Assembly (NCBI GenBank): GCA_050084985.1
Contig: JBITNC010000001.1
Location: forward strand, 4,898,001 to 4,962,000
From: Nageia nagi
Lineage: Eukaryota; Pinophyta
DNA: 64,000 nucleotides
Direction of reading: 5' to 3'
Shown here: positions 23,691-36,238 of the stretch, piece by piece
Layout: every line of letters begins with the position of its first letter
Position numbering within the stretch: position 1 is the first letter of the stretch
Position numbers and translations under genes: made by a program
Notes under the pieces: model-generated
The model's input: only the letters and a program-made list of their open reading frames with translations
What the model was told of the DNA's origin: nothing
Database searches by the model: none

Positions 23691-25250
23691 GCAGGAACTA
23701 CCCTCAACATTAGCATTATTCACAATGTTGACATTCAGTATAAAAGGTTGCTTCCAGGTTCTAACTAACTAAACATGTATCTTCATCTAAAAATTGATAT
23801 ATCTTCATGCTTTCATCTTCAACTTTGTCTTCTTGTAGTTTCTCTTGTTGTTCATCATCTTCATCATAACAGATTACCATGTTGACTGCTTGGTGGATGT
23901 CTTCATTTGTGTATTGTTCCTCTTCCATTTCATCTTCATCTTCACTTTCAGTATCTTGCAAAAAGGATGCATCATCTTCTAATTTTATTAAGATAATATA
24001 TCTAAAATAATCAAACATATATCCAAAAGCACTTGTATTAATATTAGCATCAATAAACCAATTCTTAAAAATACTATGGATAAACTTTGTATGATGACCA
24101 AATTTCATGTATAAATCATATAAGCTAATTTTATCAAAAAGAGAATCATGATAATGAAAGATTTTAATATTACCTCACTTATTACCTTATTGTGCATGGG
24201 AACAATCTTCTTCAAGAGTAACCATATTGACTATATTGTTGTATCCTTCACCATTAGATTCTTCTACAATTTTGTTATTAGATTCCTTATTGGTAACATG
24301 ATTAACTTTTCCATTTTCTAAAAGCGAATGCAACTTCTTCTTTATTTCAATGCACCCATTAGTGGAATGGATCTTGACTTGATGATACAAACAATGATTA
24401 TTCTCTTTATACCAATGAGGCTTCTTTTTATTTTCACCATATTCTCTTCCCTTTTTAGGTTCCATCAATCCCTTTGCTAAATAATATTTGAATATTTGTG
24501 TGGGAGATATGGGAAGCTTGCAAAAGGTTTCTTTCCTTTACTTATTTGCACTTGGTGCAACCACATTTTCTTGATTATTATCATTCTAAAGTTGATATAA
24601 CATTTTATAAGTATCTGAAGATGTATACTTAAGTTGATCATATCTTAATATAAACTTTTCTTTCTCAATAAGCATGTAAACCATATCCATAAAGGAAACT
24701 TTAACATAATCAAGACAACAAGCTCCAGGAATAGGATTAATTTTGTCAATAAGTACCTTTGCAATGCATTTCTCATCTATAGTTTGTTTCATTGATCTCC
24801 AAATCTTCACATGTATTTTCACAAACTTATCCAACCTTTCGAATTGAACTTGCTTACAATGGATCAAGTTTATCAAATCAAGAGGCTTATGAATATTGCA
24901 TTGGAAGTGACTTTTGAATTTATTTTTTAGCTGTTGAAAAGAGATAATTGAAGCAGGTGTCAAATTATAAAATCATTTTCTTGCTTCACCAATAAAACTC
25001 ATAGGAAACTATTTAGCCTTTAACTAATCATTGATTCCACTCTTCAACTTCATGATATACTCATATCCTTATAGATTACTAATTGTATATCCTTCACCAT
25101 TATTTTTTTCTAATTCAAATTCCTTATTTATTCTAGTGAAGATGTCATTGCAAATCTCCATGCTTAAGGGATTGCCTTTATCTTCTATATGGACAATACT
25201 TATTCCAAAATTAATCTAAAGTAAATTTATTGTCATTTCCAACTACTTAA
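23690..25250 (-). pseudogene. Element B gag, main part
   Basis: The minus strand gives the capsid-type segment LTPASIISFQQLKNKFKSHF..NIHKPLDL with LDKFVKIHVKIWRSMKQ (24,586-24,963). Next comes a degenerate zinc-binding segment HCLYHQVKIHSTNGC (about 24,345-24,390), then a strongly acidic stretch, TESEDEDEMEEEQ and YDEDDEQQEKLQED (about 23,820-23,960). The N-terminal part reads KGNPLSMEICNDIFTRINKEFELEKN near 25,110-25,190. Stops and frameshifts separate the parts. It continues across element D to 52,631. Confidence 0.8.
25246..25250. repeat. Target-site duplication of element D, left copy
   Basis: CTTAA, repeated exactly at 52,545-52,549. It lies inside the gag of element B. Confidence 0.9.
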
Positions 25251-25903
25251 TATTGACCTATGGTGTTGACATTGTTGTCAAAGATATAAAAATGATAAAA
25301 GGGATTGTTATAGTTGATAAAGATATATCCAACCACAATATCAAAGGTGTATATAAAGTCATACTATAAATGAAGGAAATGTGAAGATGAGTGCAACAAT
25401 GTAGATGTGTTTTTGCACATAATGGTTATTATGGTGGTGCAATCGTGAAGTCTTGGTAGTAAAGATATTGCTAGTGAAGCATAATTATTCTTTTGGATGA
25501 TGTGATCAAGTGTAAAGAACTAGTAGTGAAGGACAAGTTGTTAGAAGTGAAGATATACCATTTTAGGTGGAGGAACTACAATTTTGGGTGCAAAGGATGT
25601 ATGTTAAGTGTTAACTTTGTTACTATTGGGTGTTTAACATGGTTAATAATCATAATAGAAGAATGGTTGATTTGTTGTATGTTTGTACACATACCATGCT
25701 AGGTTGTCAAAGGGATAACTAGGCCACAATTTTAAAGGAGAATATTCAGTCATATTCAATCAAGTATATCAGTTAAGTAGAGTGTCTATGTTGTTTTCAT
25801 TATTATCAATATAGTGAGAAGCATATCAGGTGATGAGATTGAGGTTTTTTGGGAGACTATACACATGCCATATTAGGTGAGAGACATGAAGTGTTGAATA
25901 AAG
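25251..25903 (+). repeat. Element D 5' LTR, first part
   Basis: It begins TATTGACCTATGG and is collinear with 44,424-45,088. Shared words include AAAGATATA..AAT.ATAAAAGGGA, AAAGGTGTATATAAA.TCATACT and TGAAG.TGAGTGCAACAA. It ends at the insertion of element C with TAAAG. Confidence 0.9.
25899..25903. repeat. Target-site duplication of element C, left copy
   Basis: TAAAG, repeated at 34,307-34,311. The second D LTR shows the uninterrupted site near 45,085 (TGAATAAGAAGTGTAATCATGC). Confidence 0.92.
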
Positions 25904-26602
25904 TGTTATAACTAAAATAATAATTATCATAGTTATTTATAAAATAATTAAATTATCAAATTAATTAAAATAATAATAAATTTATGACATGAAATATGAT
26001 AAATATCAACTTGATATTGACCTATCAAAATTGGATTAACGAAAGATACAAACCTATACTTTACCTATGATGAAGAATGGAGATGAGATTCAATCGAGAG
26101 AGAATGAACAATTATATTATTTGAAACATAGAGTCACCAATATTACCTCAACCCAAAGAATATTTGGCTACATTTCTTGAATACATAACCCTTTTTCTCA
26201 ATGTCATCATCCCACCTTTGATGTGCTGAATCTCGATCATGAAGGGATGAAATATCATAGGAATGCAGAGATCAGAGTATAACAAAGTCCATAGATGATA
26301 GGTGGTATTTAGAAATACTAATCAAGATTAACACAAGTACATTCCACCTATCAAGGATTCAAGATTATGTCATGTCATGTGATATCATTAATCATGCATA
26401 ACCCCTCCACCTTTATAAGAAATAGATCTAGTACTAAGGCTTCTCATTAGGCTTATTATGATGCTAAGTTGACCATCATAAAATATAAAAGTATATGAGA
26501 GTGCACATGAAAAAGAGCATTTATTTTATAAATTAAATAAATAATTTCAAATATATAAAAAGGTATTTTAATTAAATCAAAATTCCTTTTTAGGTGTTAA
26601 CA
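25904..26602 (-). repeat. Element C 3' LTR
   Basis: 699 bp, TGTTATAACT...GGTGTTAACA. Homologous to 33,598-34,306. Next to it (26,603-26,625) lies a degenerate purine tract on the minus strand, CAAATTAAGGCATC. Confidence 0.93.
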
Positions 26603-27290
26603 GATGCCTTAATTTGAATATGGTTTGATGCTTTTTGAGAAAATCAAAGCATGAATTCAAAATATAATAATATAAGATGTGACATGGAAACAACTTTGGA
26701 TGTCTTGGTTTTTGCTTATGTTATGTCCCCTCTTTTATTTGGTTACAACATGATGGACCTCTCATCATAGGAGCAATCCAAGGAAAATAAAAAGGTACTT
26801 GAAAAGAGCTTAGACAAGAAATAGTTTTTACAATATATCTAAAACATTTGATCATCATGATATAAAAAGTATGATAAGTGATAAGAAACAAAACCTATCC
26901 TTGGTGAATTACCAACCAATATGAGATGAAGATGATAAGTAGTTTTGATTGATCAACTTGGTTTCCCAAGCCACCATGTTGCCATGTATTTTGATATGAA
27001 TGAACCTTCCTTACAAAGGTACCAAATGATAAGATTGACCCTTCCTTATAAAGGCATCAAAGAATAAGAATGATCTGCTTGATTTCCCAAGCTACCATAT
27101 TTACATGGATTTTCTAATAAGAGTGCCCTTTACTTACAAAGGAGACCAATGATATGAACAAAAGATGAAATACCAAAATGACATGTTTTGATAAGCATTA
27201 TTGATAAGCAACTTGTTTGACGGAAATGATATGAAAGTTAAGGAATGAATTAACTTTTTGATTGATTTACTATGATATTGAAGAGATGAT
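26603..27290 (-). other. Element C 3' untranslated interior
   Basis: About 690 bp without coding motifs between the LTR and the integrase tail. It contains a diverged direct repeat of a phrase with CCACCATGTT/CTACCATATT and CCTTACAAAGG (about 26,960-27,030 and 27,080-27,145). Confidence 0.6.
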
Positions 27291-27299
27291 AATTTATAT

Positions 27300-28380
27300 G
27301 CACCTTTTTTTTGAAATTTGCAAGGAAAATGTAAGGAACTATCCAATTAGGTTTGAACTTAACTTTATTTTCATTTTCTAGGGCCTTAGTGTTGGCAAGG
27401 TTTTCCTTTAAGATTAGGTCACCAATTTGGAATTATTTAGGCTTTATTTTTTTGTTATAGGGTCATTGGATTATAGAATGGTATATATGAAGGTTTTATA
27501 GAGAATTAACCCATTTTTCATCTAGTATATCTAGTTGGGCTAATCTAGCTTTTCTTCTATCCTCATCAAGAATGAGACCATATAGCAATACACAAAGAGA
27601 TGGGATCTCTAGCTTAAGGGGAACTACATATTCATTACCATACATCAAGGAGAAAGGAGTTTCCCTTATTGAAGTCCTTATACTTATTCTATAGGCCCAC
27701 AAAGCATAAGGGAGTTGCTCATGCCAATCTTTACATTTTTTTGCAACAATTTTGGATAGGATAATGACCTTGTTAGAAGCTTCAATTTGACCATTACCTT
27801 GGGGGTAATATGAGGTAGAGAACTTTAATTCAATATGATATTTAGCAAAAAATTCTTTAAATTCATGACCTTTAAATCTATGACCATTATCCATGAACAA
27901 TTTAGAAGGAACACCATATCTAGAAATGATAATCTCAATAAGAAATTCAATAATCTTATCTCCTTTTGTAGACTTCATTGGTATAGCCTCCACCCATTTT
28001 GTGACATATTTTGTATTCATAATGACAAAATTATGGCTATCTCTTTAAATAGGTTTAATTTTTCTAATAAAATCAAGTGCCAAAATAGAAAAAGGCCAAG
28101 GAGATGCAATAGAATGCAGAGAATGAGAAGGAGAAGGTTGAAGACTAGCATTCTTTTGACATTGTTCACATTTCTTGATATGCAATTCACAATCTTCAAC
28201 CATAGTAGGCCAATAATAACCTAGTCTAAGAAACTTTTGATAAACAAATTTAGCATTAAAGTATCCACCGCATTCACCATCATGAGCTTGATTAAGGACC
28301 ATATCTATTTCACTCCTCATTAAACATCTAAGAAGAGTTGCATCAAAATACCTTCTATACAACAAATCACCTAATATGAC
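27300..28380 (-). pseudogene. Element C integrase
   Basis: The minus strand gives the zinc finger QAHDGECGG...HIKKCEQCQKN (28,150-28,300, H2C2 intact), core D in ILALDFI, a frameshift near 28,020, then VTKWVEAIPMKS, FMDNGHRFKGHEF with the second Asp, and YYPQGNGQIEASNK with the catalytic Glu. LPYALWAYRISIRTS and a C-terminal DLILKENL...WIG-like tail at 27,340-27,440 follow. The D,D-35-E triad is intact, but the frame is broken between finger and core. Confidence 0.9.
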
Positions 28381-28619
28381 ACACTTAGTTTCTAGCTTTT
28401 AAAGTTTAATCCTAGCATTATGATCAAAGGAAATAGGAATAACACCATATTTAAGATAATTGAAAACATCTTGATACCATTCACATGGATTGATATAGTT
28501 ACTAGAAAAATAATGATCTTTAATAACAAAATCATGGGAAGGCTTACCGATGTTTTTGATTGTGAGAATGGTCTCCTCATATTGTATGGGAATAGGAGCA
28601 AAGGAAGTGGCACTAGCCA

Positions 28620-29000
28620 TATCATCAACATACTTGTTGTTGTCTCTTGGAATGTTATCAATTCATTAAAGTAGACAAGGTTATTATCTACCATTTTTTT
28701 ATATGGTTGTAACTTGGTATCTTTGGTGTTGTAGATGTTGGATATATGCTTCAAAATGAGTTGAGAATTACTAAAATTTTGATCCTTTTTACTTTTAAAA
28801 TTATTGCAACCTTTAGACCTAAAATCAAAGCTTCATATTCTACCACGTTGTTAGTGCAATCAAAACTTAAATGGTAAGGCATAGGAATAACATCACTGTT
28901 AGTGTTGATAAGGATAATTCTTTCCCCTACTCCATGAATGCATTTTGAACCATTGAAGAACATTTTCCATTCATCATTTTTCATGAAACCAATGAAAACT
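28620..29000 (-). pseudogene. Element C RNase H
   Basis: The minus-strand frame 28,751-28,984 reads EWKMFFNGSKCIHGVGE (the catalytic FDGS Asp is Asn), then NNVVEYEALILGLKVA with the conserved Glu. The later part is shifted into another frame. In the element this domain removes template RNA during cDNA synthesis. Confidence 0.85.
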
Positions 29001-29129
29001 TATGGATACTCAAGCTCAAGAATAGAGCAAAAATGCAAGGACATAATGATAGTGCATGATTCAAGGTTGTTCTGGCCATCCACTTCATCAAAAAACTATT
29101 ATTACATGCTAGACACTTCATTTCATGGG

Positions 29130-30500
29130 TGATTGGTGTTATATCATGTACCTTTATTTAATTCTGAGTGATAAAGACTAAATCAAATTCTTGAAGTGAA
29201 ATTACCTTCTTTGTAGCCCTTCTAGATAGGTAGGACTTAGACATGGATATCAGAGAGGATCTACCTGAGATATGATGTAAGTTGTATTTCCAAGCATTTA
29301 ATGTATTAATTTTTTGGTTGATAAGACTAAATTTTTTCAATCGGAGTACACCTTGTATTATAATCAAGTAAAGTTTTGCTAACATAGTAGATTGCTCTTT
29401 CCTTGTTGTTATCATCCTTTTGAGCTAGTATTACCCCTAATGTACTTAATGTTATCAAAACATAAAGTAGCAAACTCTTTTTTGAATTATAGGGTGCTAA
29501 AGCATTAGTAAGATACCTTTTGATGTTGTCCAAATATTTTTGACACTTTTCCTCCTAGATAAATTTCTCACCTTTCTTCAGCAAATGAGAAAAAGGAGAA
29601 GTCATATCTACTAGTTGAGCAATGAATCTTTTGATTTCTTATACTTTCTCTTAAATACTTGTTAATTCCTTAAAGTTATTATGAGGAGGAAAATCAATAA
29701 GGGATGAAACTTTCTTAGGACCCACCTCTATACCTCTTTTTGAAATAAGAAATCCAAGTAATTTACCTAATGACATTGCAAATGCACACTTTTGAGGCTT
29801 CAATTTGAACTTGTACTCTCTCATTCATTTTAAGATCTTTCTCAAATAGTAAATATGATCATATTTGGTTACAAATTTGGCTAAAATATCATCAACATAT
29901 ACCTCAATTCTATCATGGATCCTATCATGGAACATACTCACTATGGCTCTTTGATAAGTTGCACTTGCATTCTTTAGACCAAAAGGCATGACCACCCAAC
30001 AAAATATCCCTAAGGAGTAACAAAAGTTGTATTATGTTAGTCCTCATTGTTTATAATAACTTGATTTTAGCCAAAAAATCCATCCTTGAAATACAAAATG
30101 TCATGTCCTACTATTGAATCTATAATCATATCAATGTTAGGTAAAGGAAAAGCATCTTTTGGGCATACCTTGTTGATATCCCTAAAATTGGTACAACATC
30201 TAATTTCACCATTAGGATTAGCTATAGGCACAATGTTAGATATACATGGGGGATAATCAATGGGAAAAATGAAATCAACATCAATGTATTTCTCAATTTT
30301 CTTTTTAATAGCAAGGGCTATCCTATAATTCATCTTTCTAGGTCTTTGTTGAATGGGTTTGATATTTTCATTGACAACTAGGCTATAAGTGATAAAATTA
30401 GGATCAAGACTAAGCATATCAAAATAAGACCAAGCAAATATATCAAAAAAATAAATAATAGTAGGTGGTACCTTTCTTATTCTTCCAATATTTACCAAGC
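29130..30500 (-). pseudogene. Element C reverse transcriptase
   Basis: In element order: FAWSYFDMLSLDPNFI, RPRKMNYRIALAIKKKIEKY, PPCISNIVPIANPNGEIRCC, TNFRDINKVCPKDAFPLP (30,067-30,498), GLKNASATYQRA, EVYVDDILAKF with YVDD at 29,888-29,899, FLISKRGIEVGPKK, and the connection region ERAIYYVSKTLLDYNTRCTPIEK (29,330-29,400). The catalytic box is intact. Stops occur at several places and the protein changes frame near 29,330 and 30,060. Confidence 0.92.
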
Positions 30501-31930
30501 TCTTATTTTGATCAACTATGGATCCTCTTGGGTACCAATATTGACTTCTACTATTACTTCACTAAGATAAGATATTTCATCACTGAGTTGAGGATTCATA
30601 AGAAATACCCCCAGTATTGCATCCAAACCCAACTCTAAGAGATGAGAATAATAGAGTGATGATGATAGAAACCTAACATCATCACCCCATTAAGGGATGG
30701 GAAGATAGATTGCAAAAGAAAGACTACTTAGACTTAGGATTGATGTGATGAAAAAATGGATGAAACAAGAATGAAAATGGGCATGATCAAATGAAAAAAA
30801 AATAAAAGGAAATGTGAGGTTCTAACTTGCAATGTATACATCATTCATGTAGATCTCATAACCAAAGTAAGTTTGATGTCACATGAATCATGTTGTGAGC
30901 CTCTTTTCATTGGAATATGGGAACTCACTTTGTGCCCACAGCTTCTCAAGGATGGCATCATCAGTCCTAAAAATGTCAACTCAAATCAGAGTTTTAGGGG
31001 GTAGGAATGGATCCAAATATTAAGCTTGTAATTATTTTAGTGGACAATGCATCATTCCATAATGCAACCAGTCATCATCGATATATCTGGTGCAACCCTG
31101 ATCACTACTATCCTCATGTTGAACTACTAGAACTAAGGAAGATGTGTTAGGTGTAGAGTTATCAAACCTAAAACCAGTTAATATTTTATATTAACCATCA
31201 TTCAGAATGGGCTCTATAATGGCTTGCTCATTTTTAACTAATCCTTTTCCACCATACTGACATTTGTTCATATATTCATTAGCAAAAGTAGAATCAATGT
31301 TATTGAAATGCATACTTATATGACCTAACATTTTTTGCAAAATAGAAGCTACTATCATATGTCATTTTTTCTTCATGCTCTTAGTAGACAACATTCACAT
31401 ATTTAAGGGGATTGCTATCCTTCTTAGGAATGGAGTGATAATGATCGAATTCATTCTCTTATGAGTAGAAGAATTGAGTTTCAAGGGCTACAAGGGGTCT
31501 TTTTAGCTCTTTAAATTTCTCCCAGATCTCTATATTTAGGATTTTGTATTTGCCCATGCTTACCTCTTGTGGGGTGAAAACTGTAATTGGTGTTGGTTTA
31601 TCTTCCTCACTTTTAGCTAAATCATGAGGAATCCAAAACCTCTCAACTACTTGACACACATATGTAGGATTATCTTTTGTATGAATAGTAACTTACTTGC
31701 CTTTGTGCATAAATTTGATCGATCAATCCAAAGTGGAAGCAAAAGCCCTAATATTATGGATCCATCATCTACCAAGCAACAAATTATATGTAAAATTTAC
31801 TTGGAAAATATACACTTTTTGATGAACCATTTTACCACCTACTTCAATAGGCATAGATACATATCTGATCCATTCTTTTTCAAAGTTATCAAATCCTTTA
31901 ATGCTAATAATGGTTCTTTTCATTTTTGCA
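30500..31930 (-). pseudogene. Element C protease-to-RT linker
   Basis: Decayed polyprotein linker. The segment 31,459-31,659 (WIPHDLAKSEEDKPTPITV, MGKYKILNIEIWEKFKELK) is open. The sequence at 30,840-30,920 is the undisturbed counterpart of the place where element B entered element A. Confidence 0.7.
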
Positions 31931-31935
31931 TATTT

Positions 31936-32190
31936 TTACAACAAATCAATAGAACATACATTGACATTTGAACCAGTATCAATCAAAGAGTTTTTAAAAG
32001 GGATGTCATCAATATTAACATGGATATATAGTCCTAAATTTTTCTCAATGGCATCTTCACTAGGAAATTCACTCTTTTGAAAGGAAAGCATGCTATAGAT
32101 TAACTCAGTATCAAGATTTCCTACTAATTCAACAAACTTAGCAACAGGAATATCTGCATCAAATTCAATTTTCTTAAGTGCACCAAACAA
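31936..32190 (-). pseudogene. Element C retropepsin (protease)
   Basis: An 84-codon open stretch ending in FKNSLIDTGSNVNVCSIDLL-type sequence. The aspartic-protease active-site triplet D-T-G is followed by S-N, as in gypsy proteases. It would cut Gag-Pol into mature proteins. It is too short alone and needs dimerisation plus the C-terminal flap, which lies in decayed sequence. Confidence 0.88.
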
Positions 32191-32249
32191 AGCATCTCTA
32201 TGTTCAATTGAAAATTGTAAAAGTTTGGAAATTCTTATCTTACCATGAG

Positions 32250-33490
32250 TTACCTTACTTGTCCAAGGAGTTGTTGCATACCAATATTGCGAGGGATCCC
32301 CATTTTCTCTATTGTAGTTGGATTGATAGTACCTCTAGGTCCTTCTCTTCTAGTAGTGCCACATAGTTCTTGGTTAAAGATGAATTTTGCTATAAGGGGT
32401 TCAACATCCTTAGAATCTACTACATGGGCCCCATATTGTATCTTACCATCATCAAGAAATTTTTGCAATTACTTTCTAAGGATCATACGTACATTTGTTT
32501 GGGACCTTCAACTTTGTGATATTCATGGAATTCTAATTCATTATACTAACTAGGTTTATCATCATGAAGGTCTAACTTTGGATAAGGTTTGATAATTCCT
32601 TTTTATAAATAATCTTTTAACATAATAGCAGGAGCCATAGGTAACCTATTGTTCTTTTTGAAATTTTGCTTTTCTTAACTCTTTTGTTGCTCTTTGGAGG
32701 GAGGTTCTTCTATGGCATGGAATTCCTTATCTTCCTTTTTCTGATATCTACCTCCCTTAGTTTCTTTGGTAGGGTTTCCATATTTCAAGTCATCCATATC
32801 AACTAAGCACTTCTCTTTTTAGGTAATCCTATGGATAATCTTAGTAAAGGGTAAGGTCATGTAATCTAGGGATATGAATTTTAGTTTAGGATGGATATTA
32901 TGGAAAAATATGGATGTGAAATGAAATTCATATTAAGGTTTAGGAATCATAATCCATATTTTTTGAAATCTTTAGGCAAATTTATCAAATTGCTTATTAG
33001 GATTTTGAATGACACTAACTAGATTTGAAAATGGCATTTTTCTAGGACCATGATATTTGAAATGCATATAAAATTATGAGATAAGTTGTACATAAAAATT
33101 AATCAACTTATTGGGAAAAGAGAAGTACCAATTAAGTGCATCACCTCTGAATGTATTTGGGAAATATTTGGACATCAAATTATCATTCATGCCAAATTTA
33201 AACTTGAATTTCATTTCAAAAGCCTTGATGTGAGCCATAGGATCTCCCTCACTATTATATGTATCGAAAATAGGTTCCACTTGTATATCAGGTGCTATAG
33301 TATTGCAAATCTCATCACATAATGGATTCAAATTGCTAATCATGGGTGGAGCACCACCAAAGGATTGATTGTTGCCCCAAATGTTAGAGGCTTCACTTCT
33401 TTCTTTATTTTCATATAGCATTTTCTTAAGATTATCTATGGTGGTCTAAGAAAAGCTATTGACCATGGAAAGAAACTGAGTAGGTTCCAT
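32250..33490 (-). pseudogene. Element C gag
   Basis: It starts at the Met of MEPTQFLSMVNSF (33,490) and has an early stop before TTIDNLKKMLYENKERSE. The capsid-type segment follows: EGDPMAHIKAFEMKFKF, LMSKYFPNTFRGDALNWYFSFP (33,080-33,260). A C-terminal segment QKFLDDGKIQYG...DVEPLIAKFIFN lies at 32,250-32,468. The homologous start in element A is at 55,646. Confidence 0.85.
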
Positions 33491-33569
33491 TTCTAAAATA
33501 CTTGAAATGAAAGATTATTCCTATCCAAAACCTTAGGGTTTTGGCAAAACTATTGAAGGATAAAATAAT

Positions 33570-33597
33570 TTATCAAAAAGAAGTTAGGTTCAACAAT
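33570..33597 (-). other. Element C putative primer-binding region
   Basis: Directly inside the 5' LTR the minus strand reads TTGTTGAACCTAAC; element A has TTGGTGAACCCAAA at the same place (55,735-55,756). The ancestral word was probably TGGTGAACC. The primer tRNA was not identified. Confidence 0.4.
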
Positions 33598-34306
33598 TGT
33601 TATAACTGAAATAATAATAATCATAGTTATTTATAGAATAATTAAATTCTCCAATTAACTAAAATAATAGGAAATCAATGACATAAAATATGATAAATAT
33701 TAACTTGACCTTGACCCATCAAAACTAGATTAACGAAAGATACAAACCTATACTTTACATGTGATGAAGAATGAAGGTGAGATTCAATTGAGAGAGGATG
33801 AATGACAAGCTTCTTCGAAACATGGAGCCATCAATCTTACCTCAACCCAATGATGGTGCTAGAAACCTAGTGATAGAGCTTGGCTATCTTTCCTAAATAC
33901 CTTACCCTTTCACTTAATGTCATCATTCCAACTTCGATATGCCAAATCTCCATCGTGCATGGATGAAATATCATAAGAATGCAAAGCTCAAAGTATAACA
34001 AAATCCAAAGATAATGGTGGTGTTTAGAAACATCAATCAAGATTAACACAAGTATATTTCCACCTATCAAAGATTTGAAATTATTTCATGTCATATCATT
34101 GATCATGCACAACCCCTCCACCTTTATAGGCAATAGGTCTAGTGCTAAGGCTCATCCTTAGGCTTATTATGATGTCAAGATAACCTGTTATCATAAAATA
34201 TAAAGGTAGATGAGAGTCCACATGGAAAAGATCATTTATTTAATAAATTAAATAAATCATTTAAAATATATTTAATTAAATCAAAATTCCTTTTTAGGTG
34301 TTAACA
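33598..34306 (-). repeat. Element C 5' LTR
   Basis: 709 bp, TGTTATAACTGAAATAAT...TTAGGTGTTAACA, followed by the right TAAAG copy at 34,307-34,311. Confidence 0.93.
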
Positions 34307-34311
34307 TAAAG

Positions 34312-36238
34312 AACAAGTGCAATCATGCATTATTAGGTGAATAACATAAAGAGAAGCATTGGTTAATGTGAAATGAATGATCTAGCAGAAGCCTGATGTA
34401 TTAGAATGATGGTCAGGTGCTAGTATGGAAGGTCAGCACATTGATCAAATGTATACTTAGATGATAAAAATGGAGCAAATCTAGTAGATGAAATTAGTAG
34501 AGCAATGATGCTCCAAAATAAACTAAGTCTGGTACCTAATATAACATACCATAGCTATGAGGGAGATAAGTACTAGTGAGGAAGGAAACCCAAAGTAATA
34601 ACAAAGGATTCCAGCACATGATATCAATATGAAATCATTAGCTCAATTTATACTAATTTTGGTAGAAAGGATGGAAGGTTGGCATAGTGAAATGCTTAAA
34701 GTACCAGTGCATTGAGTTGATCAGGATAAATACAAAGGATTATAACACATGATGTAAGCATGGAGATAGTTCTTCAAAATACACTATGTATGTTACCCCA
34801 ATAATATAATCAAAGAATCCATGAACTTTAGGACTAGTAAGCATCCAAATTACAAAGGTACATTTTAAATGATATGATCATTTTGATGGTTGATCAAAAT
34901 ACACTAAGTCCAGTAGTGCACATAAAAGAGTGTAAAGGAAAAGACATTAAGGACAAGTGAAGGGAGACAATGACATAGGATACTAGTGGATGATGTAAGG
35001 AATGCAAAGATGATCTAAATTACTCAAGTTTGATGGAATGGATGAAAGGGTGCAAATGAAGAAGCCTTAAGGATCGATTAGATAAAAGGATGAAAGAGGA
35101 TACTAAAAAATGACATTAGCACAATGAAGATATGCAAAAATGAATTGAGTTCAATGGATCATATAACAAGGCATAAAGGAGGAGGAATAAAGTACCAAAA
35201 AAGGAGTTAAAACAAATTACTACTAGAGAGTGATGTCAACAACTTGATGATATGTAAAAATTGTACTAAGTACAACACCTTAAGTGAAAAGATTGCAAAG
35301 GCAAAGAAGTTAAGTACTAGACTAAGAGGAGAAAGCAAAGGCTTCTAGAGAGTGATATCATCAAGTAAAAGGTTGCGAAAAAACACATTGGATCTAGCAC
35401 CCAAGACAAAGAGGCTTGAAGATATCAAAAAATCAAGACTAATGAAGAAGACAAGGTAAAGAGATACCAGTGGATAATGAAAGCAAGGAGTTGACTACCA
35501 AATTTACACTAAATCTAATACCTAAGGTGAGATTATATTAAGAAGACAAGTTAAGGTACTAATGATGGATAAATACAAAAGAGTTACTAGTAGGTGATGT
35601 AAGAGTGATTTTAGTAATCAAAAGTAATGAAAATAACACTAATCCCAATCTATGTGAAAGATGGATATGTCAGTGAGAGTATAAGCCACTGAACTAAAGG
35701 ATAATGGACATATCTAGAGTTTAAAATCAAGTAAAGGGTTTGTATAGTAAATAAATATAATTGGAAATATCTATCAAGAAAAATATTGGTCGGATGAGCA
35801 TGTATCATCATGTAGCTTAAAATGGACACTACCAAAAGCAGTGACAACAACATTCATAACTAAAAGAGACTGGGTGGTTGGTAATGCATATTTTGTATAA
35901 CTGAATTGAGAAGATGCTAAAGTAAGTATTATTGCAGAAATAGTTACATGTATCTTGAATCACTGGAGATGTGTATGTTGTAATAATTGATGTGAATAGC
36001 AGTGACTAGTGAGTGAGAGCAAAGTAATAAAAGGTATAAGAAAAATATGAAGATGTTGTTGTTGAAAAGGTGAATGGGGGTATGAGCAAAATGGTTGCAA
36101 AGATAGAGAATATACTATTAAGTAGAGTATCAATATATGAGAATCCATATGTGAGGATATGTTGAAGTGCATGAGTTTCATGACTAATTGGAAAATATGG
36201 CATTGTATTGGCTATGAAGACTAATTGCAAGATTCAAT
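34312..36238 (+). repeat. Element D 5' LTR, second part
   Basis: It continues the D LTR after element C and is collinear with 45,089-46,447 plus 51,539-52,100. It includes a ten-unit degenerate tandem array. The last shared words are TATTGGCTATGAAGACT.ATTGCAAGATTCAA. At 36,238 the homology stops abruptly and gag sequence begins, so about 0.45 kb of LTR end, primer site and gag N-terminus are missing. Confidence 0.88.
34470..35660. repeat. Ten-unit ~122-bp array in element D LTR (copy 1)
   Basis: A core word ACACTAAGTCCGGTA-like recurs at about 34,521, 34,651, 34,781, 34,901, 35,021, 35,143, 35,263, 35,383, 35,505 and 35,635. Spacing is about 120-130 bp. Each unit also holds a TGATGTAAGCA-like word some 40 bp earlier. 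The other LTR has the same ten units (45,260-46,440). Confidence 0.8.

Larger units (their letters stand above)
25904..34306 (-). mobile_element. Element C: full-length Ty3/gypsy element in the D 5' LTR
   Basis: An 8.4-kb minus-strand element with LTRs 25,904-26,602 and 33,598-34,306, both TGTTATAAC...GGTGTTAACA, and a perfect TAAAG duplication. All domains in gypsy order are present: gag, protease (DTG), RT (YVDD), RNase H and integrase (D, D, E visible). It is the only element in which all catalytic motifs survive. Many stops and frameshifts still break the polyprotein. It is a relative of A and serves as the reference for A's missing parts. Confidence 0.95.
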
